From Jacaranda mimosifolia (lineage: Eukaryota > Streptophyta > Magnoliopsida > Lamiales > Bignoniaceae), in NCBI GenBank assembly GCA_018894105.1, contig CM032129.1, positions 14,577,968-14,641,967 of the forward strand: a DNA stretch of 64,000 bases. The letters are read 5' to 3'. A program made the position numbers and the translations under genes. This document shows positions 1 to 15,302 of the stretch, piece by piece (position 1 is the first letter of the stretch; the number at the start of each line of letters is the position of its first letter). The notes beneath the pieces were generated by a model that was not told the origin of the DNA, ran no database searches, and saw only the letters and a list, made by a program, of their open reading frames with translations.

Positions 1-2055
1 AGGGCTTATGGCTTAGCATAAAGGAACTGTTTTGTAATAGACTAAGTGTTGTATATGTAAATACAGACTTTACCTAATCGTTGTTCTAGGACTAGAGACG
101 GATGATATGTTTGAATGTTAATCTGGGAGACTTTTAGAATGTATATATTGTACTTCTTGTAAGTTCTGTTGATTGGAGAAATATGATGCTACCCTTTTGA
201 GACTTGTTGAAATTTTGGGATTCTCGGTTATCTTTTATGTTATGATTAAAGTCTGAATTAATGGCACATCAGCGTAGGGATCACCCTGAGTGGGGTGCTA
301 TAGAGTTAAATTAATGGCATCAAATTATAATTATGGGCTATCAAGATAAGATTTATGACATCAAGCCAAAATATGGGGATATATAAGTTTTGTACAGTGC
401 TAGTGGGCCTATATTAGTAATTGGAACATAATTATTGTTTATTAAGTTAATCGGTGTAATTATATGTCCGACCTTTATGTAACGTTGTAAGGACCAAATA
501 TTATAGGAATCTGAATTGATTTATCCACCGGAGCAAATATGACCCTTATATATATCATAGTGTTAATGGCTTAATTAGTATGTTACCTTACGATATTTCC
601 GAATCGAGCCCCTAAAATATTGTACTAATTGGAAAACAACTAATATTAAGAGATAACTGGATTAATTATTGTTTAAAGAAAGCAATACAAGTATGTTAGA
701 CATTTAAAATGCTCTATTGGAATAGGTGAAGGAGTAAGTGTCTCTAGGACCATAAGACATGATAGCATCTTTGTGGAGTTTAAGGTGAGGGTTAAGCCTA
801 TCTTTTTTTTGGGAAGTGAATGTTCCTTGATTATTTAAGTTCTCTATGTTCATCTATTGAAATTGATTGTACTTGTTATGGTGCCCAAAACTCTTATTGT
901 GATATCTTTTCCTATCTTATATACCCTACAGCCTTGCTGACTTTCCCGATATACGTTGTTATTTTGGGTCTTGTCGATCAAATCTTGCGTTGTACTCTTG
1001 TTAATTCATCCTGTATACTATTTATTTTGCCTTGCCGGCCAGTTTTCATAGATCATGTTGTTACGTTTGACTTCACATATATGTTTCGGAACAGTTGTTA
1101 TGAAATGCATTTTATCTGTTGGCATTATGTTTGACTGCCTTGAGGACGCTCTTGGTCGGGTTACCACTTGTAGGGACGCTACGGGGTGGGATGGGCTCAG
1201 GACTAGTTTTGAAAAGATAATCGGGTAGGATGGGCCTGGGACTAGTTCCAAAAAGATAAACGGGCGGCATGGGTCGATGGTGAGTGGTCTCCCGACTAGT
1301 ACCCACCTAAAATCTTGACTTGTAGATATATTGGAGGTAGCTACCTGCTAGTGGCGGGAACTGGCATGTAGACTGACCATACCACTTATCGAGCCATGTG
1401 CTTGGGTACTGGGGTAATAAGGGAAGTTTTCATGTTTATTGTACTCCGTGTACAGTTTGTTGCCGATTGTTACCCTTTGTTATCGATTGTTACCGTTTGT
1501 TAACGTTATGTACTATTTTGGGAGCAATGCCAATAGTCTATTAAATTGGGTATCACATGTGTTATGTTATAGTATTACTTCAAATTGTAAGATCTTACTC
1601 TTTATTGAATCTATTTTGAATCACTGCTCCATCGACAGTTTTTCTTTCAATGTTTGTCACATTTCCCCCACACTAAATCTTTAAGACTTACCCCCTTTTT
1701 CTTATTCTTTATCATCTTCCCATATAGGGCTAAATGACATATGAGGGCTCAAGAAGTGCCCGAGAAAAACTATATTTTGTAACATATTAGGTGTTATGCT
1801 TGTATATATAGATTACGCCTAATCTAGATGTCTAAACTTGAGAATGTATGTAAACATTTAAGTGTGAACCTAAAACTTTGGTATGTGCATATGGTACTTT
1901 ATGATACGATCTTTTGGATTTATTGTGAACAGCTGTCCATTGTGTTATGTTAAAAATTTTATTTTCCGTAGTTGCCTTTTGAATTATATTTTAAGTTTGA
2001 ACTGGTGGCAGTTTAGCTTAAGGATCACCCTAGGTGGGGCATTAGAGATAAATTC
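1..2055. repeat. LTR-retrotransposon-like remnant region
   Basis: There is no credible gene here; the short ORFs have no recognisable domain. Two stretches, around 230-305 and 1960-2055, end in a similar phrase: GGATCACCCT, a few bases, then GTGGGG and a TATAGAG or ATTAGAG-like end. The sequence before each is similarly arranged, which suggests two related LTR-like tails. Around 1170-1290 an imperfect tandem unit of about 50 bp repeats, with GGATGGGC, GGACTAGTT and AAAAGATAA as its recurring parts. The composition is less AT-rich than the following 8 kb and resembles the solo LTR at 48.3-51.6 kb in style. No termini or target duplication could be fixed, so this remains a tentative remnant call. 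Confidence 0.35.
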
Positions 2056-2885
2056 TTATATGAGCATACAAAAATATTTGAAAATGGCATTGAAAACAAA
2101 TATATAAAATATAATTAATTGAAATAAAAAAAATACTGCATGCTAACACTTTTAAGTAATATAAATATTACAATCCTAGGTTGGCCACAAAACTTTAATT
2201 TTATTGAGAAAATAATAAAGTAATAACATTGATAAAATATTTAAATATATAAGAAAAGTATCTAATTAATTTAAAATAAAAATAAAACAAAAATAATATA
2301 AAAATATGTTTCAAAAAAATATTAAAATTTTTCTATGAAATAAGCTTTAAATTAATTGAAAAGAAAAAAGAAACACCATTATATTATGCTAATTGGGAAA
2401 GAAGCCCTACAATTAAAAATATAGAATTGTACTACGAATAATGTAGAAATAAAATGTAAAAAGAATAATTGTAGAATTATAAATTTTATATATAAAATAA
2501 ATGAATATTTATCTATTAATCTTTTGATAAATTAAATTTATAAGATAGAATTTTGTGATAAGAGTACTTAATATGAAGCTTATAAAATATTTTTTAAATT
2601 ATAAACTTATTTAGTGAGATAAAAATATGATTATAGATAATTTTTGAATTATCTTATGAGATAAAAATCTATATTGCAATTCTGAATAAACACAGTATGA
2701 TATTTTAGTTATGATAAATAAGTTGATCATATTAAAATGAAATACAAAAGTAAATAAACAACTAATGAAAAATTTTCAATTGAATTAAAAAACTAAAATT
2801 CTAAGAATTTGACATTTGGCCAAAATTGCACAATTGCGGGTCCCAAAACTTTGAGCTATATATAATAGTACTAGTATGTACCCAG
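2050..2885. repeat. Dispersed AT-rich repeat, copy A
   Basis: This AT-rich unit recurs at 5305-5890 (copy B), 6600-6800 (partial) and 6915-7480 (copy D). Shared landmarks are a head with ATATGA.CATACAAAAATATTT, a middle with GTGTTTCAAAAAAATATTAAAA or a close variant, and a tail with TTTGGCCAAAATTGCACAAT. Copy A is the most complete, since B has only the head and D mainly the middle and tail. No coding capacity or termini are visible. It may be a non-autonomous element or an old LTR, but the family is unknown. Confidence 0.6.
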
Positions 2886-5304
2886 TGTGATGGACCGAAA
2901 ATGATTATATGATTGAATAATTTATTTTATAATAATATTCATTATACTTCATGTGACTAAAACCATGAATTGTAATTAGTTTTAACATTTAATGAAAGAA
3001 AATTTAGTACTATTTAAATAAAAAAGTATGAATATTTCAATTAAAAATATTATGTTTGAAGATAAGTTATACTTAAATAAGTTGTAGAATATTGGGAATT
3101 TCTCACTCTAAGTTTATAAATTTTACAAAAATTTATAAAATGATAAATTTTAAAAAAAATAGTTAAGAAAATAAAAAAAAGCGCAAAATAATTTACTAAA
3201 TATGCTTTTTAAATTATAAATTTTTACATGCATATTTTGATATGAAAAATAAACAAATAATTTTTTTATGATATTAAGCTTTTTTGTATGATTTCTTGAT
3301 AATGTGGAAGTTATAGTTACAATTTTTATGATATTTGAGAATTTTAAATGTTAACTTATTTTTTTGTTAGAGTAAATATATAATATATTTGCACTTTATC
3401 TATAAACATAGCTTACATTAGGTTATTAATTATTTTATAACTAATTCATTAATTAGTTTGTAACATACATTTTTTATAAATTAAAATTTCTCTTAATATT
3501 CCATATAACTTTGATAAGTAAAATTTATTTATTTTTATTGATATATGTAATTATTTTATTATTTTAAAATTATCAATTAATATATATTATGTACATGAAT
3601 AAAATAATAAGTAAATTTTTAGTATTCAGTTTAAAATAAAATATCAATCTCTCTTAAGTTTCTTTTATACTTAGAATATTAAAATTATAAATAATTAAAT
3701 GGATACTTACTTTCAACCAAAATTCTTTTGATATCACATCAATAATCCATGTAAAAATATTTTTATGAATTATTATAACCAAAAAGATTAAAATAAATGT
3801 ACGCAATATAATTATAAAATAATATAATTGAATATATTGAAAAATATACAAATTGATATCATTTGCTATTTAAGTGGTCATTTATCAAACTTTTGAAAAA
3901 TTTCAACTATGTTAGCTTTATAAATGTCCCATGTAAAAGAATTCATTTCAAATAATTAAAAATGAGTTCCCCATTATTATATTGCAAAAAAAAACTAAAA
4001 TGATTTAAATTAATAATATAAAAGTAAATTTCAAATTTTATAGTTGTTGTAGGAAGTAACTTTTTATATTTGAAACAAATACTTCAATGTAATTATTTGT
4101 TATATTCTATATAGATATATATATATATATATAATTTTATCTAAAAGTATTTTACATATCTAAAAGTATTATTGTAAAAATAATTGAATTTTAAAGACTT
4201 TGATAAATTGAAAACTTGCATATCAATTAATTTATAATTATTCATTTCTCAGACTTTTAACTCTTTAATCAAGAAGTGATAATTTAATATTTTACATAAG
4301 TATTTGTTTATCTCTTTCATAAGCAACAAATAAGTTGTAAATTTTTTTAAGTAAGTCACGATATTAAGAAATAATTATGATTCTTAAATATTTTAATTTT
4401 ACTTTTGAAGTTATCTAGAAAATAATTATTTAATCACTAAATAAAAATAATTTATTTGATCAAACGATTGAATATTTTTTATTTATTAATTAATTTTTTG
4501 ATTACAAATAATTGAATATTATAATACTTCAATTAAAAATAATATGATTTTATCTATATAAATAAATAAAATTATTAAATATGAAAAATTACTTGTTGTT
4601 TTGAAATAACTTAGTTATCAATTGCTTTTTTGGAATAAATTTTAAGCTTTTTTTGATAAAATGTATAACTAAATTAAAAAGATAAAAAAAATCTCTCTTT
4701 GAATAAAAAAATAAATTAATATTTACTAGAGCTCATATTTATTAGATAATTTCATTACTTCGTATATCCATTTAATTTTTTATAGTTAATATTGTCAAAG
4801 TGAATATAAATTATTAAATATTAAATATATCAACCGTGTAAAAGTATTTACTTAGCATTGAAATTTTGATTTTTAGTTGTATATACATAAATCTTTATAA
4901 ATAATTTATTTATTGAAGAGAAATAAAATAATTTTCTTATAAAAAATATTATAAATAAGTAAATATTCAACCAATCGAAATAAACTTCTCAAAGCACATG
5001 ATATTATATAGAAAAATAAACAAATTCTTTCTTATATGCACATAATTAGAAATGGGTAATCAAATGCTCATAAATTTAATGAATATTTTTTATAAAAAGA
5101 TATATAACATTTCTTCATTCATTTGATAAGAAAATTGGAATAATTTCAACCACTTAGTAAAATTATAGTATTCTTAAATATTTCATAATATTGCATTATT
5201 CGAAGTACATTATTCAAATATGAAGTATATATAAAAAAATTTATCTTGACAAATCGAGAGAGTTGCAACTAAAATAATAGCAAAATAAAATTTTTATATC
5301 AAAT
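2886..5304. other. AT-rich intergenic sequence, no gene seen
   Basis: Very AT-rich sequence with many short A/T runs and a TA microsatellite near 4115-4132. No ORF with a recognisable domain was found on either strand. Confidence 0.7.
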
Positions 5305-5890
5305 ATAAATTCTTATATGAACATACAAAAATATTTAAAAATAGTATTGAAAATAAATATATAAAATATAATTAATTGAAATAAAAAGTGCTGCATGCAA
5401 GTACTTTAAGTAATATAAAATTACAATCCTAAGTTAGTCATAAGAACTTTAATTCTAAATAAATACTGAGGAAATAATCAAGTGATAACATTGATAAAAT
5501 ATTTAAATATATTAGAAAAGTATCTAACTAAATTAGAATAAAGACAAAAAAAAAAACAATATAAGGATGTGTTTCAAAAAAATATTAAAATTTTTCTATG
5601 AAATGAATTTTAAATTAATTAAAAAGAAAAAAAATGTGGTTATATTATGCTTATTGAAGGAAGAAGTCCTATAATTAAAAATATAGAAGTGTACTACAAA
5701 TATTTTAGAAATAAAATATATAAAAAATAATTATAGAATAACAAAATTTGTATATAAAATATTTATCTATTAATCTTGTGATAAATTAAATTTATAAGAT
5801 GGATATTTGTGATAAGAATACTTAATATGATACTTATAAAATACTTTTTAAATTATAAACTTATTTAACATGATAAAAATATGATTATAA
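5305..5890. repeat. Dispersed AT-rich repeat, copy B
   Basis: This is a diverged direct copy of the head and middle of the 2050-2885 repeat, running from the ATATGAACATACAAAAATATTT landmark to the AACATGATAAAAATATGATTATA landmark region. It stops near 5890, where unrelated sequence begins; the missing tail is found in copy D at 6915-7480. Confidence 0.6.
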
Positions 5891-5927
5891 TTAGAGTTGA
5901 ATCTTACATTAAAATGACAAAATTACC

Positions 5928-6335
5928 TTCATATATATATATATATGAAATTACTTTATATCCTTATGTTTTTCTTCTTCTTTTATTTAATCTAAATTAA
6001 ATAATTTTATATTTATAAAATACGTAAGATATTTATATAAATTAAATACTATCTAATATTTATAAAATTATAATACATACATACATATAAACAATTATAT
6101 AAATACATATATATATAATTGTAATACATACATATATATAAAATATATATTTCTTTTTCTTTTGTTTAGTCTAAACTTAAATAATTTTATATTTATGAAA
6201 TATATAACATACTTATATAAAGTAAATACTATTTGATATTTGTAAAATTATATATACATCCATATATATAATTATCAAAAATAAATAATTTCATATTTAT
6301 AAAATATATAACATATTTATATAAATTATAGTATT
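5928..6335. repeat. AT-rich tandem subrepeats
   Basis: About two and a half diverged copies of a unit of roughly 100-200 bp containing AATAATTTTATATTTATAAA, ATATTTATATAAATTAAATAC-like and TACATACATATATA-like segments. The copies start near 5980, 6175 and 6285. This interrupts repeat copies B and D. Confidence 0.55.
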
Positions 6336-6486
6336 GGTTCCCCTTTGGAGTCAATTGGGGTTGGATTCCTTTTGAAGGTAGGAGTTCATTACAGGGAGTG
6401 CTGCTAAGGTATTTTGGTTGTTCCTGCATATCAAATTCCAAGGTAAGCGTTGTGCTAAGTTTAGTTATCCGTCTATGTCGATTCAG

Positions 6487-7110
6487 TTGCAGTTATTTGT
6501 GTTTCTTGCGAGCCAGAAGATTGAGTTGTTTTCCTTTCATTCACCCTCTCCCTGTCATTAGTTATCCTAAGCCTTTCTTTCATCCCGCCATTCTTTCTGC
6601 AAACAATATAAAGATGTGTTTCAAAAAAATATTAAAAATTTTCTATTAAATGAATTTTAAATTAATTAAAAAGAAAAAAGAAACATCATTATATTATGCT
6701 TATTGAGGGAAGAAGTCCTATAATTAAAAATATAGAATTGTACTACAAATAATGTAGAAATAAAAAATGAAAAAAATAATTGTAGAATAACAAAATTTAA
6801 GTTGCAGTTATTCGTGTTTCTTGCGAGCCAGAAGATTGGGTTGTTTTCCTTTCATTCACCCTCTCCCTGTCATTAGTTATCCTAAGCCTTTCTTTCATCC
6901 TGCCATTCTTTCTGCAAACAATATAAAGATGTGTTTCAAAAAAATATTAAAATTTTTCTATGAAATGAATTTTAAATTAATTAAAAAGAAAAAAGAAACA
7001 TCATTATATTATGCTTATTGAGGGAAGAAGTCCTATAATTAAAAATATAGAATTGTACTACAAATAATCTAGAAATAAAATATGAAAAAAATAATTGTAG
7101 AATAACAAAA
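6487..7110. repeat. 314-bp direct tandem duplication
   Basis: Two adjacent copies, 6487-6800 and 6801-about 7110, share a distinctive GC-richer segment beginning GTTGCAGTTAT.TGTTTCTTGCG-like and then the middle part of the dispersed AT-rich repeat. The copies differ at only a few positions, so the duplication is younger than the surrounding repeats. The GC-richer part (from about 6335) looks unlike its AT-rich surroundings and may be a captured fragment, but I do not recognise it. Confidence 0.8.
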
Positions 7111-7480
7111 TTTGTATATAAAATATTTATCTATTAATCTTGTGATAAATTAAATTTATAAGATAGATATTTGTGATAAGAGTACTTAATATGATACTTA
7201 TAAAATATTTTTTAAATTATAAACTTATTTAACATGATAAAAATATGATTATAGATATTTTTTGAATTATCTTATGAGATAAAAATTTATATTGCAATTT
7301 TTGATAAACACAACATGATATTTTCATTACAATAGATAAATTGATCATATCAAAATGAAATATAAAAGTAAATAAACAACTAATGAAAGTTTTTCAATTG
7401 AATTAAAAAACTCAAATTCTAAGAATTTGATATTTGGCCAAAATTGCACAATCAAAATTAAAATTGCATAATTATGGATT
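6915..7480. repeat. Dispersed AT-rich repeat, copy D
   Basis: Diverged copy of the middle and tail of the 2050-2885 repeat, ending with the TTTGGCCAAAATTGCACAAT landmark and then ATATATAATAGTA, as in copy A. It overlaps the second unit of the 314-bp duplication. Confidence 0.6.
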
Positions 7481-8336
7481 CCACAATATCGTAAGATATA
7501 TAATAGTATAGATAGATATCATTTCATATCACATTTAATGCAAACACTCAAGGTATAAAGTATTTTGGCCACCAAAAATTTTAATTTTGTATGCATTAAT
7601 TAAAGTGATTTATATTATGCATAGAAGGTTGCAGTATTATTAGAATTTAGAGTTAATGGTTGTGAATCATTCATTTCATATAATATATAGTTTAAAATGA
7701 ATAATTTATGTAATCTAGTTCAGTTGTTCAATCTCATTGGTTGATCCCAACATGTCATATTTGGAATCACCATTCTCATTATAAGACAAACCATCATGTA
7801 TAAAGCATATTATAATTTTAATAAATAAGAAATTTTTTTTATCACAAATTATGAACTCAGTTACAATAATATGTGATTTGTGTAATTAAAATCCTTCTGC
7901 GGAACACATTTCTATATAAAATACAATTATACGGGATTATGTATTTTTATTGTGTTCATCTAATACAAACTGTCAAAAGGTGCATCACGTGAAGCGATTC
8001 AATCATATATAAAATAATCAAATGGATCATACTTCTGGCCTGTGGGTGTTGGAATATAATATAATCCATAACACCTCCAATTTTTACATGCCCCTTTTAC
8101 AAGACAAAATTTTTATAGGTTAATACTGTTAATTGACTTACTGCAACTGCTTCTTACTTGAGATTTTGACTGAGGCGCAGCGAACATTAACCGTTGATAT
8201 ACAATTGAGTTAGAATATATAATAGCGATTTGCGAAAGAAAATAAAATATACTACTAGTGAGAAGTTCCTCATTAGTTAAACTGAAGAGTTCTTTATTTG
8301 AATCGATGAGTTCCCCCTTGCTTAGCCTACACTGTG
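7481..8336. other. Intergenic sequence, no gene seen
   Basis: AT-rich sequence with no domain-bearing ORF and no obvious repeat. Confidence 0.6.
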
Positions 8337-9075
8337 AGGGTGTTTGGCTAAAATTATTTAAAAGATCTTATAAGCTCTTACATCTTATAAGATGTTTTTT
8401 GGAGATTATGAGTGTGTTTGGATAAGCTTATTTAAAACATCTTATAAGTTCTTATATCTTATAAAATATTTTTGGAGCTTATAAGATGTTAGATCTTATT
8501 TTTAAAATAAGTTGTTGAAGTGTTTGGATAAAATAAGATTTTGGAGCTTATAAGATGTTAATAATGGTAATTTTGTGATTAAAACAGTCAAAAATGAAGG
8601 AGCTTGTTAAGATTTTAAAAATATGTTAAGGTCTCCTTACTTTTTTTAAAAGAGCTTATAAGTTCCTAACATATTATTTTAGGAGTTTATAAGCTCTTTT
8701 TTTAAAAAATTACCAAATACCTTTTAATAGCTTATAAGTTCTCAAACATCTTATAAAATGTTTTTAGGAGCTTATAAGCTCACCCAAACCCCTTCTATAA
8801 AATGTTAGATCTTTTTTAAAAATAAAGTATTCGGATAAAATAAAATCTTGAAGCTTGTAAGATGTTAGCAATAGCAATTCTGTAATTAACAAGATCAAAA
8901 TTAAGCTAGCTTGCTAAAATCTTCTAAATAAATTAAAAATTCCTTACTTTTTTAAAAAAAAATTATAAACTTCTAACATCTTATTTTAAAAGTTGATAAA
9001 CTCTGTTAAAAAAATATAAAAATTATCAAACATTTTTTGCTATTTTATAAGCTCACCCAAACTCAAATCCCCTCT
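8337..9075. mobile_element. MITE-like repeat, possibly nested
   Basis: The left edge reads GAGGGTGTTTGGCTAAA and the right edge contains GCTCACCCAAAC, which together are a short imperfect terminal inverted repeat of the GTGTTTGG...CCAAACA type common in hAT-like MITEs. Internally GTGTTTGGATAA and AGCTTATAAG-like phrases recur several times in both orientations (8400-8500, 8520, 8650-8800), as expected if one MITE landed in another or if the interior is palindromic. No target duplication could be fixed. Confidence 0.5.
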
Positions 9076-10036
9076 GAGTCCAACATTCTAATTAAGGCAT
9101 GGAATTCTGTCATCAGACCGGTTTGCTGATCGAGCCGAAAATTATATATATGATTTTCGTGGACCGCAAGTCCGCAACCAATTCTTTCCACAAGTACAAC
9201 CGGAGTTTTTGTAAGATGAATTTATTTATGACTTTCATTGTAGCCTCTGGCTGTTCATTAGTTATAATATATATATATATATATATATCATTACTGTTGC
9301 GAGCTACGGTGGGTTTTTTGGGGCCAAAATCTTGCATTAGTAATTCCTATTTCTATATTTTATTGTAGCCAGCTACACTCAGATATACTATACTTTGGCT
9401 GCTTTTAGCCCATTGTTTCTGAAATTCTTGGATAAATTGTATTAATTCATGATCATTGATTTAAAATAAAATAAAACGGGTGACTATTCAATCATTTAGT
9501 TAATTTCAAGATATTGAATGAAAAAGTTGACCACTTGATTGGCAAACCAGTGCAGACGGTTTCATTCCCTCGTATAATTCAATTTGAATTTTTTATTTTA
9601 TTTCATAAATATATGACATGTATACTTTAAATAAAAATTATTGATTAAGAATTAAATACATTCAACATATATAAATATATATATCATGTTGAAATAAGAG
9701 ATGAAATAGATAATAAAATACAAGATTCAAAGTGCGTACAATTAGCAAAAAGAACATACATTGTTAAGACGTGTTTTACTACAAAGTAAAAAAAAAAAAA
9801 AAAAAAAAAGAAGAATGCTGAAATTTACGATAAAGAGTAAATCATGAATTGCATGTGAAACAAATAAATTCATAATCATGCTAGTCAAAATTTTAATAGA
9901 GTTGTTATTCTTTCAAACCAATAAAATATATAGAAATTTCATAAATTTGAATTGAATTTATTGATAAATTATATTCAATGAATGAATACAAAAAACACAG
10001 ATAAAACACTACTTAGATTTATATCATAACATCTGA
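9076..10036. other. Intergenic sequence, no supported gene
   Basis: Contains a TA microsatellite near 9268-9289 and an A-rich run near 9788-9810. The short ORFs at 9099-9368 (both strands) read through the microsatellite and have no recognisable domain. Confidence 0.6.
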
Positions 10037-10492
10037 GGCTTGTTTGATTGGGCATATAGAATTAGGCAATATTCATATTCTAATGATACATAAGTCAAAA
10101 ATAGTATCAAATACCATGTAATTTATTGTTTGTTTTGATTTTAGAAATTGGTGATATCCCACACTTGATACTATATAATATTTGGTTAGCAAGATTGTTC
10201 AATATGATTACACTTTGTAATGTTCAAAATGTTCTAACTTCTAAGAAGGTAAATTTTCAAAATGATGGTTAGGGTTTTCATATAAGGAGTAAGAAAGACT
10301 TTTTCATTCATTATCATATCAAATTTAAAAGGATGGAAAATGGATCAGACCATGGTTTGATCCATAAACCAGCTTGGCCCATAATATCATATTAAGCTGT
10401 AAAGGTATCATGAGCTATAAAAATATAAAGTAAACAAAAAATAAAATTTAAAAATATATTTATCATGTCTTATTATGTAGAGCAAACAAGCC
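10037..10492. mobile_element. 456-bp MITE with 10-bp TIR
   Basis: GGCTTGTTTG at 10037-10046 is matched exactly by its reverse complement CAAACAAGCC at 10483-10492. The interior is AT-rich with no ORF. This fits a short non-autonomous DNA transposon, hAT-like by its terminal sequence. The immediate flanks do not show a clear 8-bp target duplication, so the exact edge is uncertain. Confidence 0.6.
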
Positions 10493-10883
10493 CCTGACGT
10501 ATAGAGATTCAGAGACAAAAAAATATTAATAGTAGCAGCATATTCAGTGGGGGTATCCAAACATGATACAGCTGAAGTTATTTTGGAATATTTCTCTGGT
10601 CAGAACTAGTTTAGCTTTAGGTTTTAGCATTAGCTCTGCAGTAATAAATAATTCATAAAAATTGTTAAATAGATGGGGTTTACCTACAGTGAAATAAAGT
10701 TATGTGAAAGTGAAAAAAACATGGCAATCGAGACATTTGGAAGTTTACAACAAATAAGACATGACTTTATTGTTTCCATTAGGAGTTAGGAGTCAGGAGT
10801 TAGGACTAGAACTTTTGGTTTGGAGTAGACCAAAAAGATAACTTGAGTTTGGTGGGAAACCGTGATCGATCGATCCATTGTTC

Positions 10884-10931
<48 letters not shown>

Positions 10932-11223
10932 CTTTCTAATCCAGTTGACATTTAGGGCAAGAAATGGCTGCCTTCAAAGAGTTTGGAGTACTAAAAAGCC
11001 AAAACTTCCGATTCCATTCATTATTATTTATTAGTCAATCCATGTGGGCGAACAAAGTCTTCCGAGTACCTTTCAACGCTGCCCACCGGACCTTCCCGAT
11101 CCAGTAGAAGGTCGTTTTTGTAGTTACCATCTATTTCCGGTGATCTTTCTCAAGTCCCCATTATTGGCGTTTGACTTTCTGAGAATTACAACACTTGTTA
11201 ATGCATCTTTCCTAACAAAGTAT

Positions 11224-11228
<5 letters not shown>
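10493..11228. other. Upstream region of the receptor kinase gene
   Basis: Non-coding sequence with a long TA run followed by T-rich sequence at about 10886-10932. I did not identify a confident TATA box. Confidence 0.5.

Positions 11229-11254
<26 letters not shown>
11229..11254. repeat. (GA)n microsatellite in the likely 5' leader
   Basis: About 13 GA units lie 44 bp before the start codon of the receptor kinase gene. GA/CT tracts are common in plant 5' leaders and core promoters; an effect on expression is only inferred. Confidence 0.8.
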
Positions 11255-11297
11255 CCATGATTATTTGTATGTGCCTTTCGTTTCTGATGTAAAAGAA

Positions 11298-14444
<3,147 letters not shown>

Positions 14445-15302
14445 AAACGAGACAGGCAGAAGCTGCTGCAACACATTTGTACTCTAATCAATGTTTACTT
14501 TGAGGATTGCTTATGTTTGAATGCTGGGAAATTGGATACCGTGATTAATTGGTCAAGATAGAAGAGAAAAAGAGATCAAATTCATGATCAAATAGGGGCA
14601 ATACGGATTATTGATAGAAAAATTATTGTAATATAGTAGGGAAAGCAATGTGCATTCAGTAATCAGTAGTATAAGAAACTTTCTTCATTTTTTTTCTGAC
14701 TAATATATTATGTTGCTTTCTTGACTTAATATTGTGAAACTTTTCAATTCTTTATATTACGTTGTTCGTTATTACTCAAATAGTTTTTAAAACAACCAAT
14801 CAAATTATTGAAATGTCATTCAGAAAAATTATCAATCAACTACTTAACAGTACCAACTGAATGTTTAATTGTTTAAAGAGGGAATTAAACTTTGTCTACA
14901 TCCCATGTTATTACACTCCAACTGGATATTTCACTATGTAAACCCCACAGCAACGGTTTTAGCCTTTTTACTTCAGTGCCTGTAATATGACATCAGGTAT
15001 AACGCTATATCCATGTATGTATTCATGATGCACAAGATTTCTTCCAACTGTAACGCCAGAAAGCGAACAAGAAAAAATACCTTGATGCTCAAGTTTTTTG
15101 CACTGAATTTTTCTATTCCAGAAATGTGCTGTATGCTTTTTCTGAAGAGCACACAAAAGACAAAGAAAAGACGGTGGACACAAAAATACAAAAGCATTTG
15201 AATTTTTGTAGTAATTTACGTTTAATGTACACTAAGATTGCAATCTAGTAGTCAAAATGAGATATGTTGACTCATATTACAGGTATCTATATATAGATAT
15301 TA
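14445..15302. other. Intergenic region between convergent genes
   Basis: Holds the 3' flank of the receptor kinase and, from about 15300 downward, the 3' flank of the LanC-like gene. No further gene is supported. Confidence 0.6.

Noticed and set aside
820..1684. Open frames of 60-104 codons as small proteins
   Set aside because: They are hydrophobic translations of T-rich sequence in a repeat-like region, with no start context or domain.
9099..9368. Small plus- and minus-strand genes
   Set aside because: Both frames run through a TA microsatellite and show no family motif.
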